Assembly: GCA_964035545.1 (NCBI GenBank)
Contig: OZ037766.1
Location: 9,929,722-9,993,721 of the forward strand
Origin: Bugula neritina
Lineage: Eukaryota > Bryozoa > Gymnolaemata > Cheilostomatida > Bugulidae
Reading direction: 5' to 3'
Length of the DNA stretch: 64,000 nt
Below are positions 29,301-41,500 of this stretch, in pieces. Positions within the stretch are counted from its first letter, which is position 1. Each line of letters begins with the position of its first letter. The position numbers and the translations under genes were made by a program. Below the pieces are notes generated by a model, which saw nothing but the letters and a program-made list of their open reading frames with translations, searched no databases and had not been told where the DNA came from.

Positions 29301-32300
29301 CGCACGGACACACGCATATAGATAAAAGTTTACATGCGTTGTCTGTTGTTAACAACTGTTGGCAAAATGCTAGGTAAAACAATTTTTTAAATAATTACAA
29401 TAAAGTAAACTGAAGCACGCTAAATAACCAGATTATGAGAATGTATTTAGTAGTATGCATTGATTTAAAACTAAATCATGAAATTATTATCATTATTGCA
29501 ATCTCTGTGCTTGGTAAACAGGATAGAGAGAGGTGGTGTGACTGCTGTAACTGTGCTACTACTCTACATACTAACAGAAACTAGCCCAGTGTTTTTACGT
29601 GCCTTACATAAGATATTATAATAGAACTGATAAGTTTGGTCTAGCCAATGTCATTGCAGCTCAGTGTCTGTGCTTGTGTGCTATGCTCTCACTACTGCTT
29701 TACAATACAACCAAGTAACAGCACTGATTGATTTGATGTTCCAAGGCCCAAGTAATGTCTACCTTTGATGAAATCACCCTAAGTTATAACTGTCTACATA
29801 GGTGCTTACAAACTAAATCAGAAAACTGGCATAGCAAAGTAAGCCAAGACAGATTTCGTAATACTAATAATTTCTCCATACACTGAAGTGTTGTAGATGA
29901 CTACAGCATGATCAGACTATAAAACTCAATCGAAAAGAAGTGTGTACGAACTCTAAAATATCACCATTATAACTTATATGAAACTCTACATTTTCAAATG
30001 CAAATGCATTATTAGGCCAATCAGATACAAACATCAACTGAACGTGTAAAATCCTGCCAATCAGAATTGCGTAAAAGCTGCTGGGGTTCAAGTCTACCCA
30101 ACTGCCAAAAACATTCACCACTATGGTAATAAAAAAGAACCATTAAATGTATTTTGCCAAAACAGCTGGAATTGTGGTCAAACTGCTCTAGGGTATTTGT
30201 GCAGAAATACATTTTTAAATGCATTTTTTAAGCACTAAATTTAAACATTTTGAAAAATGAATTTATGATTCATAAATTTAAGATATGAAATAAAAAAATG
30301 CATGTAATAAAAGTTGCACAGCTATTTTCTAGAAGTATGCATTTTGCATTTGAACTTGCAGAAGTCTATATAAGTTATAGTGGTGAGTATTCTAGAATTA
30401 GTACAAGGTACTAAATGTACCAAATTTACATGGTCTATTAGACTGAGGCAAAAGCTACGAGTCCTTCTAAGAAACAGAAAACTGGTGCAGATGCTACAAG
30501 TTCTTCTAAGAAACAGGAAACTGAGGCAGATGCTACAAGTCTTTCTAAGAAACATGAAACTGAGGCAAATGCTACGAGTCCTGCTAAGAAACAGGAAACT
30601 AAGGCAGATGCTACAAGTCCTTCTAAGAAACAGGAAACTGAGGCAGATGCTACCAGTCCTTCTAAGAAACGGAAAACTGACGCAGATGCTACCAGTCCTT
30701 CTAAGAAACGGAAAACTGAGGCAGATGCCATGAGTTCTTCTAAGAAACAGAAAACTGAAGCAGAAGCCATGAGTCCTTCTGAGAAACAGAAAACAGAGGC
30801 AGATGAGATGTCCAAAGCTAAACCTCCTATTTCATTGGAGGAGATGGATTTTCCTTCCAGTGCCTCAACTAAAACAGGAAACACCTGGAATAGAAAGTTT
30901 ATTTCTATGAATGTTAATGGATTTCGAGCATTTCTAAAAGTAAGGTTTGCCTCTACTATGTAAATGTAACTCTGTTATTATATGAACTAATTGAAAAATT
31001 GTGTCACAGCATATTGCACAATCCATATTTACTCAATATCCCAACTTACCATTTTCAAATTGTTATGTATTCATACTGTTAAGAAAGGCTCAATCTGTTG
31101 ACTATTTTCATAGCTTATGCTCACAATTTCTGCAAAGTTATATACATTACATATGTGTGTGTGTTCGTGCGCACGCACGCGTGTGTGTGTATTGGAAAAC
31201 AGTCTGTAAAAACATAAATGTTTACATTACGTTCTAAAACTCAGTATGTCATTCTGATTCCAATTCTGAATCCAATGTGTGTCATCTCCATACTTAATAA
31301 AGTATATATTCTATTTAGCAAGCTTTGATTCTGTCACCAACTTTCAAATTTACTTTTGCTAAGCATTCCTTCTTCCATGTGTTTTATCATCAGAAAGGAG
31401 GCTTGGATTACATTAAGAAAGAATCTGCTGATGTTTTCTGCATCCAAGAGACAAAATGTTCGGACAAAGACATTCCAGTTGATGATTTCAAGAAAGCTGG
31501 ATTCTCAACTCATTTTCTTGCTGGCGATAAAGCTGGTTATAGCGGAGTAGGTATTATCTACAAGGATCCACCAATCAGCATCAAGGATGGCATAGGTAAG
31601 TATCGTTGATAAACATGAATGTAATTGCAATGGATCAATAAGGGTGCTTTTTATTAATGGGAGGCTCAGTAAACCACCAGGTTTTATGGCCAACTTCATG
31701 TGGTCAGAGGTTAGTTGAAAGTTCATAGTAACAACTTAGAATTTGAGTACATTGACCCCCTGTTCACACATTGCCTACCGTGCGCCGTAACAGCAAATGT
31801 CCGCCATCTTTCATAACATCGGGCTGAATCGTACCCCGGTCTACGCTGCGGGGTTGATCAAGCAGTGCTTGATTCAAAAAACCACGGCGAGCTCCTATTG
31901 GGTAGAGTTGATCTGGTACTAAAATTTAAAGAACAATTTTGCTAGTTTAATTGCTTATTGTTGATTAAATTTAACCAATTCAAAAGTTTTGAAGGATTAA
32001 AAAATCGTCATCCGGCTTGTTTAAATTAAACTCAGCTTAAAAATCTAGCTTTCCTTAATCACAAAAGCACGAAAACCAAAAACTTAGAAATTATTTGGAC
32101 GGCTAAAATATTTATTATTCAAATTAGTTTGCACAAATATTTTAAGGACACATATATTTAAAAAAGAGAGTATTTCCTTTTAATTGCTTTTATTTAGTCA
32201 ATAGCATTTATATAACGTCTTTTGGAAATAATGTCGCGAATAGTTTGTGAATAACATCCTAAGGCAAACAGGTCACCGCAGACAAGAATTAGCCTTATTA

Positions 32301-35205
32301 TGATTGGTCACAGCTCAACATTATGCGTTGTACTTTTACGTCAGTGTGTGAACGCCTGTTGACAAAACGTAACAACGGCGCCATTTTGTTTGTGCTGTTA
32401 CGGCGCACCGTACGGCAATATGTGAACACAGAGTGGTATATATTAGGAGTGTTGACTTTAGTATTTACGTGCATGATTGAGTTTTAATTATTCTTTTAAT
32501 TTTATGTGCATTTAAAATGTGTTTAAAAACTTTACCAATAAACAAAACTAAAATAATGTACACAAAAAAATAACAAAAATTTTTCCTTTATAACTTATAT
32601 AAACTCGCGGTACCAATCGCGGCATAATGATTTTTCATGCTCTAAAGTCAACACTCCTAAATATACCACACTGTGTTAACAGGGGGTTAATGGTTACATG
32701 TGTAAGAACTTGGTTTGTCATGTGAATATAGTTTGAAAATGACTAAATCGTACATTGTTGTAAGTAAATGGTAGTGCTTACATGTGTTCACATTAAGAGT
32801 TGTCTTCCTTCTGGTGAGGCAAATTCGGTAGTTTGCAATAACTACAGCTAGTTAAAAAAGGAACACTTCATGGCTCTGACTATCATTTAAGTTGTCAATT
32901 TTTTTGTTTTTGAATTAGAATAATACAATACTTTTAATACTTAATTTCCGTTTCTAGGCTTCACCAAAGTATTTTGGAACTAGTTATTCCCTTCTAACTT
33001 TTTGCAGATGTAGAGAAGCATGATGATGAGGGGAGAGTGATAACTGCTGAATATGAAGGCTACTACTTGGTAACTGTGTGTAAGTCTAAACAATTTTACT
33101 TATATTGCTTACAATATATTTTGTATTATTTAGTTTATTTTGCTATTATTTTAGTCCTGCACTTGTATTTTATCACTGGCTGCAAACTTGCATTGTAAAG
33201 TTTGCAATATTTTAGACGTGCCCAACTCTGGGAGAGGGTTGAAACGGCTTGAATACAGAACTAAAGAATGGGATGTTGATTTTAGAAAGTATCTGAAAGA
33301 ACTGGATAACAAAAAGCCAGTTATTGTGTGCGGAGATTTGAATGTGGCTCACAATGAAATAGGTGAGTAAAATTACTATACATGATTTGTCCAGTTGTAA
33401 GCATGAAGTGTAGCATCAATAGTTGAGCTGCTACAAATTCTTTTGCTATCCAACTATAACAACTAGCAACATAACTTATTATATCCAGCTTATAAGATTC
33501 TCTTTCATTAAGAAAGGTATGTTACTTCATGTTCTCAACAAACTTATATACATGAATAGAAAATTGCTTTGCTTCAGAACTTTTTCGAAATACGTCATCT
33601 TTGTTGGCTCGAAAAATCCTAAATTTTGTAAAGATGTAAAGAAAGTGTTAAGTAATTGAAGTCTTTTAAATGCTCTTCATGGTTATTTAAATTTTAAATC
33701 CTTGTAGTTTTCCAACCTAAAAATTGTTTTGCATTTTTATATGTAAACCTTATCAATGGAATAGTTTTTAGTTATTACCAGCAAACAAGTGCTTTTGTAG
33801 CTTTTTGTTGGACCATAGTTTCAATCAAACTACAGCTCACTTGGAGAGCATATGCAAAAATAATTGTGCTAATTGCGTAGTAGTAACATCGTTATAACTT
33901 ATTTGTTAGTGTGGTTAAAATTTAAGGGTGGCCCAAAAGTTGGAATTGGTGACATTTTTTTCTCAAGCTTGAGAAAAACATCAATATGGTCTTGATATGG
34001 CATAGAAAACATAATACATTTCCCTAAAAAATAAAATTGCTATTTTTTTGTGTCAGTAATGGATTATTTTATTAAACGTAGTGGCATTTTTTCGATTGTA
34101 AATATTGAGAAAAAAACTTTTGCAGTTCTAGCCTCCATAAGTTTAGGTTATTAGCTGACATTTCATTGCTGAATAAATGGCGAGAAAGAGCAAAAAAAAC
34201 AATTATTGAAGAAAAGATAAGAAAACTCCCACTTCAATTACATGATAATTATTTTTCTAAAAAAAACTAAAACAATGCATACATTCAATTGCTCTTGAAC
34301 TTGATGAATTATCTTTTTGGGGCCAGTTGTAGCCTTTTAAACAAGTTATTCTTCAAAGTCACTTTTATGTTTGATTGAAAATGATTTTTGTTTGGCTATA
34401 TATACTTGGGCTAATAGTTTTCCCTTGTCTCTTAGCAGCACGATTTTAAATAACCTTCCTATTTTTAACCCAGAATGAAAATCAGCTATTGCTTCATCAT
34501 GTATGAATAATGATTGAATTTTACTGCAAAGCAATCAAAACCTACATAGGTCGACCAAAAAATGCTTTGAAGTTAATAGTTGTGTGCAAATGTGTTCAGC
34601 TGCAATCAATTAAATATTTTTTGCAAGATGTGTCCAAACTACTATAATACTGCTTGTCAATGTTCACCTATATTACGTTATTATTGTAACTTTTAACTTT
34701 GTGTTGAATGCTTGATTCCTTGGCATATTCAGATCTGAAGAATCCGAAGAGCAACAAAAACAAGACACCAGGCTTCTGTGATGCTGAAAGAGAAGGGCTA
34801 ACTGAGTTGCTCCAGGAAGGTTTTATAGACACTTACAGACATATTTATCCTAACAAAGAACAGGCTTATAGTTTTTGGACTTACATGGGAAATGCAAGGG
34901 CAAAGAATGTTGGATGGTAAATCAATATAAATGTTGTACCAAGTGCTGTTTAATTGTGTTTGTGTGGTTAGTTTTCATGTATTATAATTTATACTCAATA
35001 TCATTGCACCACTGTTATGAGTAGCTTGCCATTTATCTTAGTGAAATTTTGAATAGCAAATAACTAATTCTTATTATTATATTACAGGAGACTAGACTAC
35101 TTTCTCGTATCAAAACGATTGGAAGATAAAATGTGTGATAGTCTTATGAGGAGTGAAGTTATGGGCAGTGATCACTGTCCAATTGCCTTACTCATGGCTT
35201 TCTAA
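26136..35205 (+). CDS. APEX1: AP endonuclease APEX1 (ExoIII/APE1 family) with N-terminal 13-residue tandem repeats; complete, 7 exons
   Basis: Exons 26136-26156, 30442-30939, 31394-31595, 33008-33079, 33216-33362, 34733-34916 and 35088-35205 all join in phase and give 413 residues (human APE1 is 318). The enzyme cuts DNA 5' to abasic sites in nuclear base-excision repair. Exon 1 encodes MAKRKSK, a basic start like APE1's nuclear signal. Residues 12-128 are nine repeats of a 13-residue Lys/Glu/Ser-rich unit. The nuclease domain holds every key residue: Asn164, Glu192 (CIQETKC), Tyr265 (YVPNSGRG), Asp305/Asn307 (CGDLNVAH), Asp378 (GWRLDYF) and Asp403-His404 (GSDHCPI). The position of human Asp70 is Asn166, as in E. 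coli ExoIII. The redox Cys65 of mammalian APE1 is Ile here. Intron 1 is nearly all transposon. Exon 1 is short but its phase and the GTAAGT donor fit. Confidence 0.93.
26265..26354. repeat. (AT)n microsatellite, about 90 bp
   Basis: Uninterrupted TA dinucleotides just inside APEX1 intron 1, preceded by ATACATGCAT words. The poly-Tyr/Ile frames across it are artefacts. Confidence 0.95.
26427..30440. mobile_element. About 4-kb DNA element with long inverted arms, filling APEX1 intron 1
   Basis: The left arm (26427 to about 27147) and right arm (about 29376-30440) are reverse complements with scattered mismatches. Examples are AATAGACCAT...CTAGAATACTCACCACTATA at the outer ends, the matching CAGTTGGGTAGACTTGAA(C) segments, and GCATACTACTAAATACATTC near the inner ends. 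The right arm carries about 345 bp of extra sequence (about 29470-29815) missing from the left arm. The core holds a dead YqaJ-type nuclease. The outer termini read (C/T)AATAGACCAT. I could not confirm a target duplication. The arms' divergence and the dead core suggest an old insertion. Confidence 0.75.
28290..28935 (+). pseudogene. YqaJ-like viral recombinase/exonuclease domain, inactivated
   Basis: One frame reads [14 protein letters not shown], then [43 protein letters not shown] and [20 protein letters not shown]. These match the conserved series of the YqaJ/lambda-exonuclease-like family (R-TASNF, the GxSPDxxV aspartate, the E-x-K pair, and the GQxQGQ helix). It is broken by TAA at 28618-28620 and TAG near 28719-28721, both in frame. 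The upstream SPLW motif sits in a different frame, so there is also a frameshift near 28303. It lies inside the inverted-arm element and was probably its gene or cargo. Confidence 0.8.
30454..30804 (+). repeat. Nine tandem 39-bp repeats in APEX1 exon 2
   Basis: Exactly nine 39-bp units, each coding a 13-residue version of [13 protein letters not shown]. Codon-level variation keeps the Lys-Lys core and the acidic end. It is in frame, so the array extends the protein's disordered N-terminus. Confidence 0.95.
31153..31190. repeat. TG/CG microsatellite in APEX1 intron 2
   Basis: TGTGTGTGTG runs flank a GCGCACGCACGC core. The alternating purine-pyrimidine sequence can adopt Z-DNA. Confidence 0.8.
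31751..32691. mobile_element. MITE-like element 1 in APEX1 intron 3, interrupted by a second MITE
   Basis: The left end ATTGACCCCCTGTTCACACA continues TTGCCTACCGTGCGCCGTAA. The right end, read in reverse, gives ATTAACCCCCTGTTAACACA, then (after the nested element) TGTTCACATATTGCC and GTGCGCCGTAACAGCA. This gives terminal inverted repeats of about 50 bp and no open frame inside. It is likely a non-autonomous DNA transposon. Confidence 0.7.
32431..32672. mobile_element. MITE-like element 2, nested in the right end of MITE 1
   Basis: The arms GAGTGGTATATATTAGGAGT...GTTGACTTTAG (left) and the complement of CTAAAGTCAACACTCCTAAATATACCAC (right) form inverted repeats of about 32 bp around AT-rich sequence. 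The TGTGAACACA / TGTGTTAACA words on its two sides look like a diverged target duplication of about 8-10 bp. Confidence 0.7.
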
Positions 35206-35388
35206 AATGTTCTCAAAAATATTGGCATACTAGTCAACTGTTTTTGAAATGTTCAATTGTTTTAGTCATGCGAATCTGTAGCCAGTAATATTACTTGTAT
35301 AATTCATAATAAGTTGTCAATTTTGTACATAAATATATTTTAACAAGAACATTATTCACATACTTTTCCGAAGTGTTCCACATTTGTA

Positions 35389-35394
35389 AATAAA
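35389..35394 (+). promoter_or_regulatory. Candidate poly(A) signal of APEX1 (AATAAA)
   Basis: AATAAA 184 nt after the APEX1 stop codon, lying between the two convergent stop codons of APEX1 and CNEP1R1. Confidence 0.45.
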
Positions 35395-35532
35395 TAACAT
35401 TTTTAATGTTTTAATAGTATTTTCAAAGTAGAAATGTTGAAATACTCTCCATTGGCATGAAATTTAGATATTCTGTTTACAATATATACAAAATCCAGTA
35501 GCATTTATAAACTTGCTAAATACTTCCTTTTT

Positions 35533-38500
35533 CTATGTTGTAGGTCTTGGCTTTAATATTAATTTACCAGTCTACAAAAATAAATTAAAATTATTGCATC
35601 TGGCTACTTAAGTAAAACTAATAATTTTCATCAACATACTGTATATATTAAATAAAAAAACAGCAATTTAACTCTTTCAGACCTGGTATAGGACAGCTAT
35701 TTATTTCAAGACTTGAAAATTATTTGAGAATTCTCTAGAATCTAGATATTCTATTAAATAGCTATTACATATGCATTCATTTTATATTAATACAATAATA
35801 CACGCAGCAACAGCACAAAAATGAGCTAAAGAATTACAAAGCTTTAATTATTTCAAATAAAAATTTGTGCTAAACATGCCACCATAATTAAAACGCTATA
35901 AATTTCAGTCAACAAGGGTATAGTTCCAATGGGGTATAAAGATCAATGTTGAAATCGGTCTCTCAAAATAATAAACGCACATTTGCACATATTTTGTTTC
36001 AAAAATTTGTGCTTTTAATGGGAATGTTTTAACATGCTGTTTATCATGGATAAATTTACTTGCATAATTGTGTAAATGTAGCTTTTAAACTGCTCAGAGA
36101 ATTACAGTACACTGACTAAATACTTTGCAAAAATCACAGTCTAAAAAATCAATGGTTCACTAAAACCGTTGGCGTCTCCAATAAGAACAGTATACATGTG
36201 TCAATAATAAACAAAGGCATTTGTCTAAAATAGATTGTATCTGTAAAAGTTAAACAAAAAACTACTTACATCATCACAAGCCATATTGTAATCTTCAAGT
36301 ACCAATCTGCATCTTGATGCAATTCTATGTATTCTAAAGTTAAGGAATTAATTTAGCCTGCACAGTTACATTCTGAATCAAGTTTGCCAACTCTGTCCAG
36401 ATGTCGGTAGAGAAGAATATAAGTATATAAAGCATTAAATTGGCAGATACCAGAAGTGGCATAGCCATGGCCTACTGGTCTGGTATGGCAGCCACCATAG
36501 TTCTAAGTTGCAGACTCATTTCACAGTTAGGTGACATGATGTAGCCTTATTCTATTCAGCACTACTACTATTTCGCCAAAAGTATAGACATGGTATAAAA
36601 ACTTCACATCCTGATACAGATATTTTTATAAATGATACCCATATAATTATTGTGAAAACTCAACAAATGTTTTATTACATGAACAGTCAGGAATGCAAAT
36701 AATTTCAAATTATATTATTAATGTCAAATGTTTCGGTGACAAAGTAATTAATAATGTTCACCATTAAGGCTCAAACATGTATGCCTGAGTGTAGAGCAAT
36801 CTTTTACTCACATGTTTCTTATAACTTACACAATAATTATTTTTATTTATATAACATACAATTTTTCTATTTAATTTCACAAACAGTTCCATTCTTCACC
36901 AAACAAACAAAAACTGATTAATAAAAGTAATCCGACACATTTTAAAATGAGACCAAAAAGCACCGTAATTTAGCAAATATTTGTAATTGCATCAAAGATG
37001 TTGGAGTTGTCTGCCGTGCAGAATTTATTAACTAAAATTATAATTCTACCTATTTTATTAATACTTAATTGGGATTATACACTAGTGACTAGAGCAACTT
37101 ACATCAAGTCTCAATGACATTTAACCTTTCAGTTTTCTGCCTGCAATTACTAATCTCACCCTCGAAAGTTATGCAGATGTAAAAGGATACATGGATGGAG
37201 CGTAAACCCTCTTGTGTATTCCAGCAAGGAAGAGAAGCAGCAAGATTAAAATACTGAAAGTGAACAGCCAATGCTCCAGCAACGATTGCACAAAAGTAGT
37301 CTAAAATTTAGAAACAAGTCTATAATGAGTTGACAAGTGAGCAAATACAAATAAAATACAGCTGATTAGCTATATAACTTTCAATACCCAGCAATTTCAA
37401 TCATTGCCATGCAATTCCCTGATTTTAGCCAGTATATAAATTGAAGTGTGCGGGAAGCCACTTGCATAAAAACATGTAAATCCACTTGCAGTATATACAA
37501 TGTGAATAGATTTTCAATACACATTTGTAAGGTGTTTACATCAAGACTAGAAAATTTTTCAACTGGTAAAAATGAGTAGAATTTAACCTGTAAAGTTCTA
37601 GCATCCCTGAGCCAATTCCAAGCACCAGTTGCTGTACAAACAGTTGTGATTGCCAATATAACTGAAAAAAACATGCCATAACAAGCAAACAGCAAAAATA
37701 AATATGAAATATGTTTGCATGCACAATATTATTGATCTTGATTTGAACATTAAAGATAAAAACTGCAATGATTTGTAGTAGTGTTTTTGGAGTAGTTGCA
37801 GTTAAAAATATAAATCTGCTAGTAAGTTTTTTTTATGGAAGTATAAAAAGTCAAAAATCTGAAAAATATTTTCTAACTTTTGCCACCCACTTCATATTGG
37901 TATCTCAATAGAGTAGTTACAATTTTCATTATAATCTTGAACATGTCATTATTTTTTAACCGGATATAATACTGTGGTGGTTCGTGGAACTACCAGCAGC
38001 ACAACATGTAGGGTCGCGTAATTGACCCGGAACAATGGATAGCCAATTAGCGTAGTTGAGAGTTAGCAGCAATTGTAGTTTCCCGCTGCTAACTCAGTCG
38101 AAGCTAGAGTGTGAAATAGATTAGATGTGTAACTTGTTAGAAATAATGTATCGTGTTTTTATGATGTATAGTTGTGAATAAAATATACTCGTTCACTCGA
38201 CTTAGCCTGGTGCAGTTCTATACTAGATAAATAGACTCTCTGGATAGCATATCAACCCTAATCTGAAAATTATAACAGTGGTGGCAGCGGTGGGATAGTG
38301 CATCCAAGATGGAGACTGACAATGCTGAAATTCAACCACCGGCAATCGAAGGTGAGCGTAGAGACAATGCTGTAGAGACAATGCCTGTTAACCATGTAGT
38401 AGAAGAGCGAAGGGTTCCGCGAGAACTAGCTGAAGACCGCTACAGGTTAAAGGCGCCCACCTTCACGGGTGAAGAGGAGGTGGAACAATTTATTCAAGAG

Positions 38501-41500
38501 TTTAGCGACGTAATGGACGTCGCTCAGTGGCCCCCTAGGGTGGCCCTGCTGAAGCTTAGAATGGCATTGATGGACAAAGCCAAGCCCTATGGGCTGGGCG
38601 TAGACATTGATAATATCTTTGCTTCTCTGCGGGCCCGCTTTGGCCTCTCGGCTACAGATGCCAGGGCCCGATTACAGAGGTTGCGGCGTGATCCCCGCAC
38701 CCCGCTGCGGGAGCATGCCGCCGCGGTCATGAAGCTGGCACAGATCGCGTACAGCGACTTGCCCCCAGTCAACCGCGAGAGGTACACCCTCGACGCTTTC
38801 ATAGCATCTGTCGACGATCTGGGTCTCCACCACCAGTTTCTAGCTAGGGGAGTCACCACCGTTGAAGATGCTCTGACTGAGGGGGAAGCTTACCTCCTAG
38901 CTAACCAAATGCATAAAAGTCGCGGAAGCTCCCGCCAAGTGGAGATAGACCGCGCAGACACGGCCGCGGGACAAGGGGAGGAAACCCCCGCCGCGGCTGC
39001 CGTGTCCCAGTTGGCGACGGCATCAAAAGTCACTCAACTGACGGACATGCTAGCCAAGCTGATAGCAACACTGACACCACAAAACCCAGTGAGTACCGCC
39101 CCTGAGCCCATGCGGCCATCGGCGCCGCCACAGGGAGAAACAGTCAGTTTTTGCTGGGAGTGCGGAAATCAAGGACATTTCCGCCGATATTGTCCCTTCC
39201 TAAATCAGGGGTTAAACTACCGCGGCCCGCAGATGTTCCCACCTTCCGCGGGCCGACGATGAAACCTCTAGGGAAGAAGAAACGCAGGTCACCCAGACGG
39301 GTACCGCGTACTGGCAACCAACAGTGGCAACAGCCACGACGGACCAGCAAGGGGCTTCGCCCCGCGGCTGCCTTTTCTATGCCCCTTCACAACAGATTCA
39401 CAGGGCTGCAAGTCTAAGAATCTGGATGGGAGCACACAAAGGTAGCTGAGGATCTAGCCTCGGCACCCCCGAGGCCTACCCATCACCGCCCCAAGAGACC
39501 TCCTTCGCGACCCAAAGCGAGGGAGGTACTCCCTGCGAGAGTAAGGCCTGAAGGGAGAGTTCAGGTGCAGCCCCATGGGAACAGCTATTTCTTGCCCGGT
39601 AAACTGGAAGGCAAAGCTGTTACTTTTCTCATTGATTCGGGCTGTACCACAAACCTCTTAAGCCGCCAACTCTTCGACACCCTCAGTGCTAGGGTCAGGG
39701 GCGAGATGGAAGCATACGAAGGGGAATACGGCACCCTAGCCGACGGGTCGTGCCTTCCCTTCTATGGTATAATTGAGCTGACGGGACGAGTCCGCGATCA
39801 AACGATCCAAGAGACGTTCATCGTCAGTCAGCTCAAGGAGGATGCTATCCTCGGGATGCCGTTCCTTAAACGGCACGGATGTCACATAGATTTTAGCAGA
39901 TCTGCAATGATGATGTCCGGGCGGGAACTCGCCTGCGTCGACAAGTTCGGCTGCCCTTTAGTGGGAGGTGTGCAAGTGGTACGCAACCGTACCATACCAG
40001 GCCGCTCCCGGGCTACCATTCACTGCAGGGTGAATAGTAGCCGGATCTCTGGACTCGGGGTGGTTGAAGGCGCGCACGAAAAGATCCAACTTGCCAGCAG
40101 TCTGAACCAGCTGACTGAGCAAGGGGAGATCTTAGTGCAGTGCGTCAACCCCTTTACCGAGCCTATCAAGCTCCCGGCTGGGTCGATGCTGGGCCGTTTT
40201 CACTCTGTTCAAGAGGGAGACGTAGGCCCGTCGCTGGGTGATGCGACAGAGGCACTCCCTCGACACCCTATTCAGGGACGAGGGGCAGTCCCAACACATC
40301 TCCGGGAGTTATACGAGACGGCCAGTAACGGCTGTGCGAGTAACAGAGAGCGCCAGGCTATGGCCAAGTTACTACGCGACTACGGTGATGTGTTCAGCAG
40401 CGGAGAGCATGACGTGGGACTGACTGGAATTGTCAGACACGAAATACCGCTGACTGCAGGGACAGTCCCTGTCCGGCAGCCCACGCGCAGGCTGGGGCCG
40501 GAGAAAGAGAAGGAGGTTAGCCGACAAATACGGGATCTTCTGGACCGGGGACTGATAGAGCCCGCCCATAGTGCGTGGAGCTCGCCAGTCGTACTGGTCC
40601 GGAAGAAAGACGGCAGTTGGCGGTTCTGTGTGGACTACCGCAAACTCAATAGCGTAACCATACAGGACGCCTACCCTCTACCTCGTATTGACGAGTCATT
40701 GGACGCCCTAGCCGGCAGCAAGTACTTCAGTACGTTAGACTTGCTAAGCGGCTATTGGCAGGTTCCTCTGAGTCCCGACGCCCAAGAGAAAGCGGCGTTT
40801 ATCACACGGGACGGTTTGTGGAAGTGGAAGGTGCTGCCCTTCGGGTTAACCTCCGCCCCAGCCACCTTCCAGAGGTTGATGGAACAAGTCCTTAGCGGAC
40901 TCCATTGGAAGACACTGCTGGTCTACCTCGATGATGTCATCGTAATCTCTCCAGACTTCGAGACACATGTCAGTCGTCTGCAGGAGGTTTTCGAGAGACT
41001 CCGAGGTGCCGGTCTTAAGCTCAAACCTTCCAAGTGCGCTCTGTTGCAGCCGGAGGTCAAGTACCTGGGGCACGTTGTCGGTCGAAACGGCGTGGCAACG
41101 GATCCCGAAAAGGTACGGGCAGTAGAAGACTGGGTCACCCCTCAAGACTTGACCGGACTCCGGGCTTTCTTGGGGCTGGTAAGGTATTACAGGCAATACA
41201 TACCAGACTTTGCGGGCATAGCCCAGCCGTTAAACCGGCTTACCGCAAAGGGAGTGACGTGGCAGTGGACTCTAGTCGAACAAGAAGCGTTCGACCGCCT
41301 CAAGGGCTGCCTCCTAACGGCGCCCATCTTGGCCTACCCAGACCCCACTCTGGAGTACATCCTAGACACGGACGCCAGTGACCAGAATGTTGGCGCTGTG
41401 CTGTCGCAAGTGCAGGAAGGCCGAGAGGTAGTAGTAGCCTACTACAGCAAGTCTCTCTCTCCCGCTGAACGAAATTACTGCACTACCCGCAAGGAGCTGC

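Noticed and set aside
30380-30733. Plus-strand ORF with [10 protein letters not shown] repeats
   Set aside because: Wrong frame of the same minisatellite; contains no APEX1 exon frame.
30438-30884. 148-codon minus-strand ORF with repeated [10 protein letters not shown] units
   Set aside because: Antisense shadow of the APEX1 39-bp repeats; the plus-strand frame is the one joined in phase to the catalytic exons.
39106-39262. Search for a -1 slippery heptamer in the gag/pol overlap
   Set aside because: Candidate T- and A-runs do not fit X-XXY-YYZ in the gag frame.
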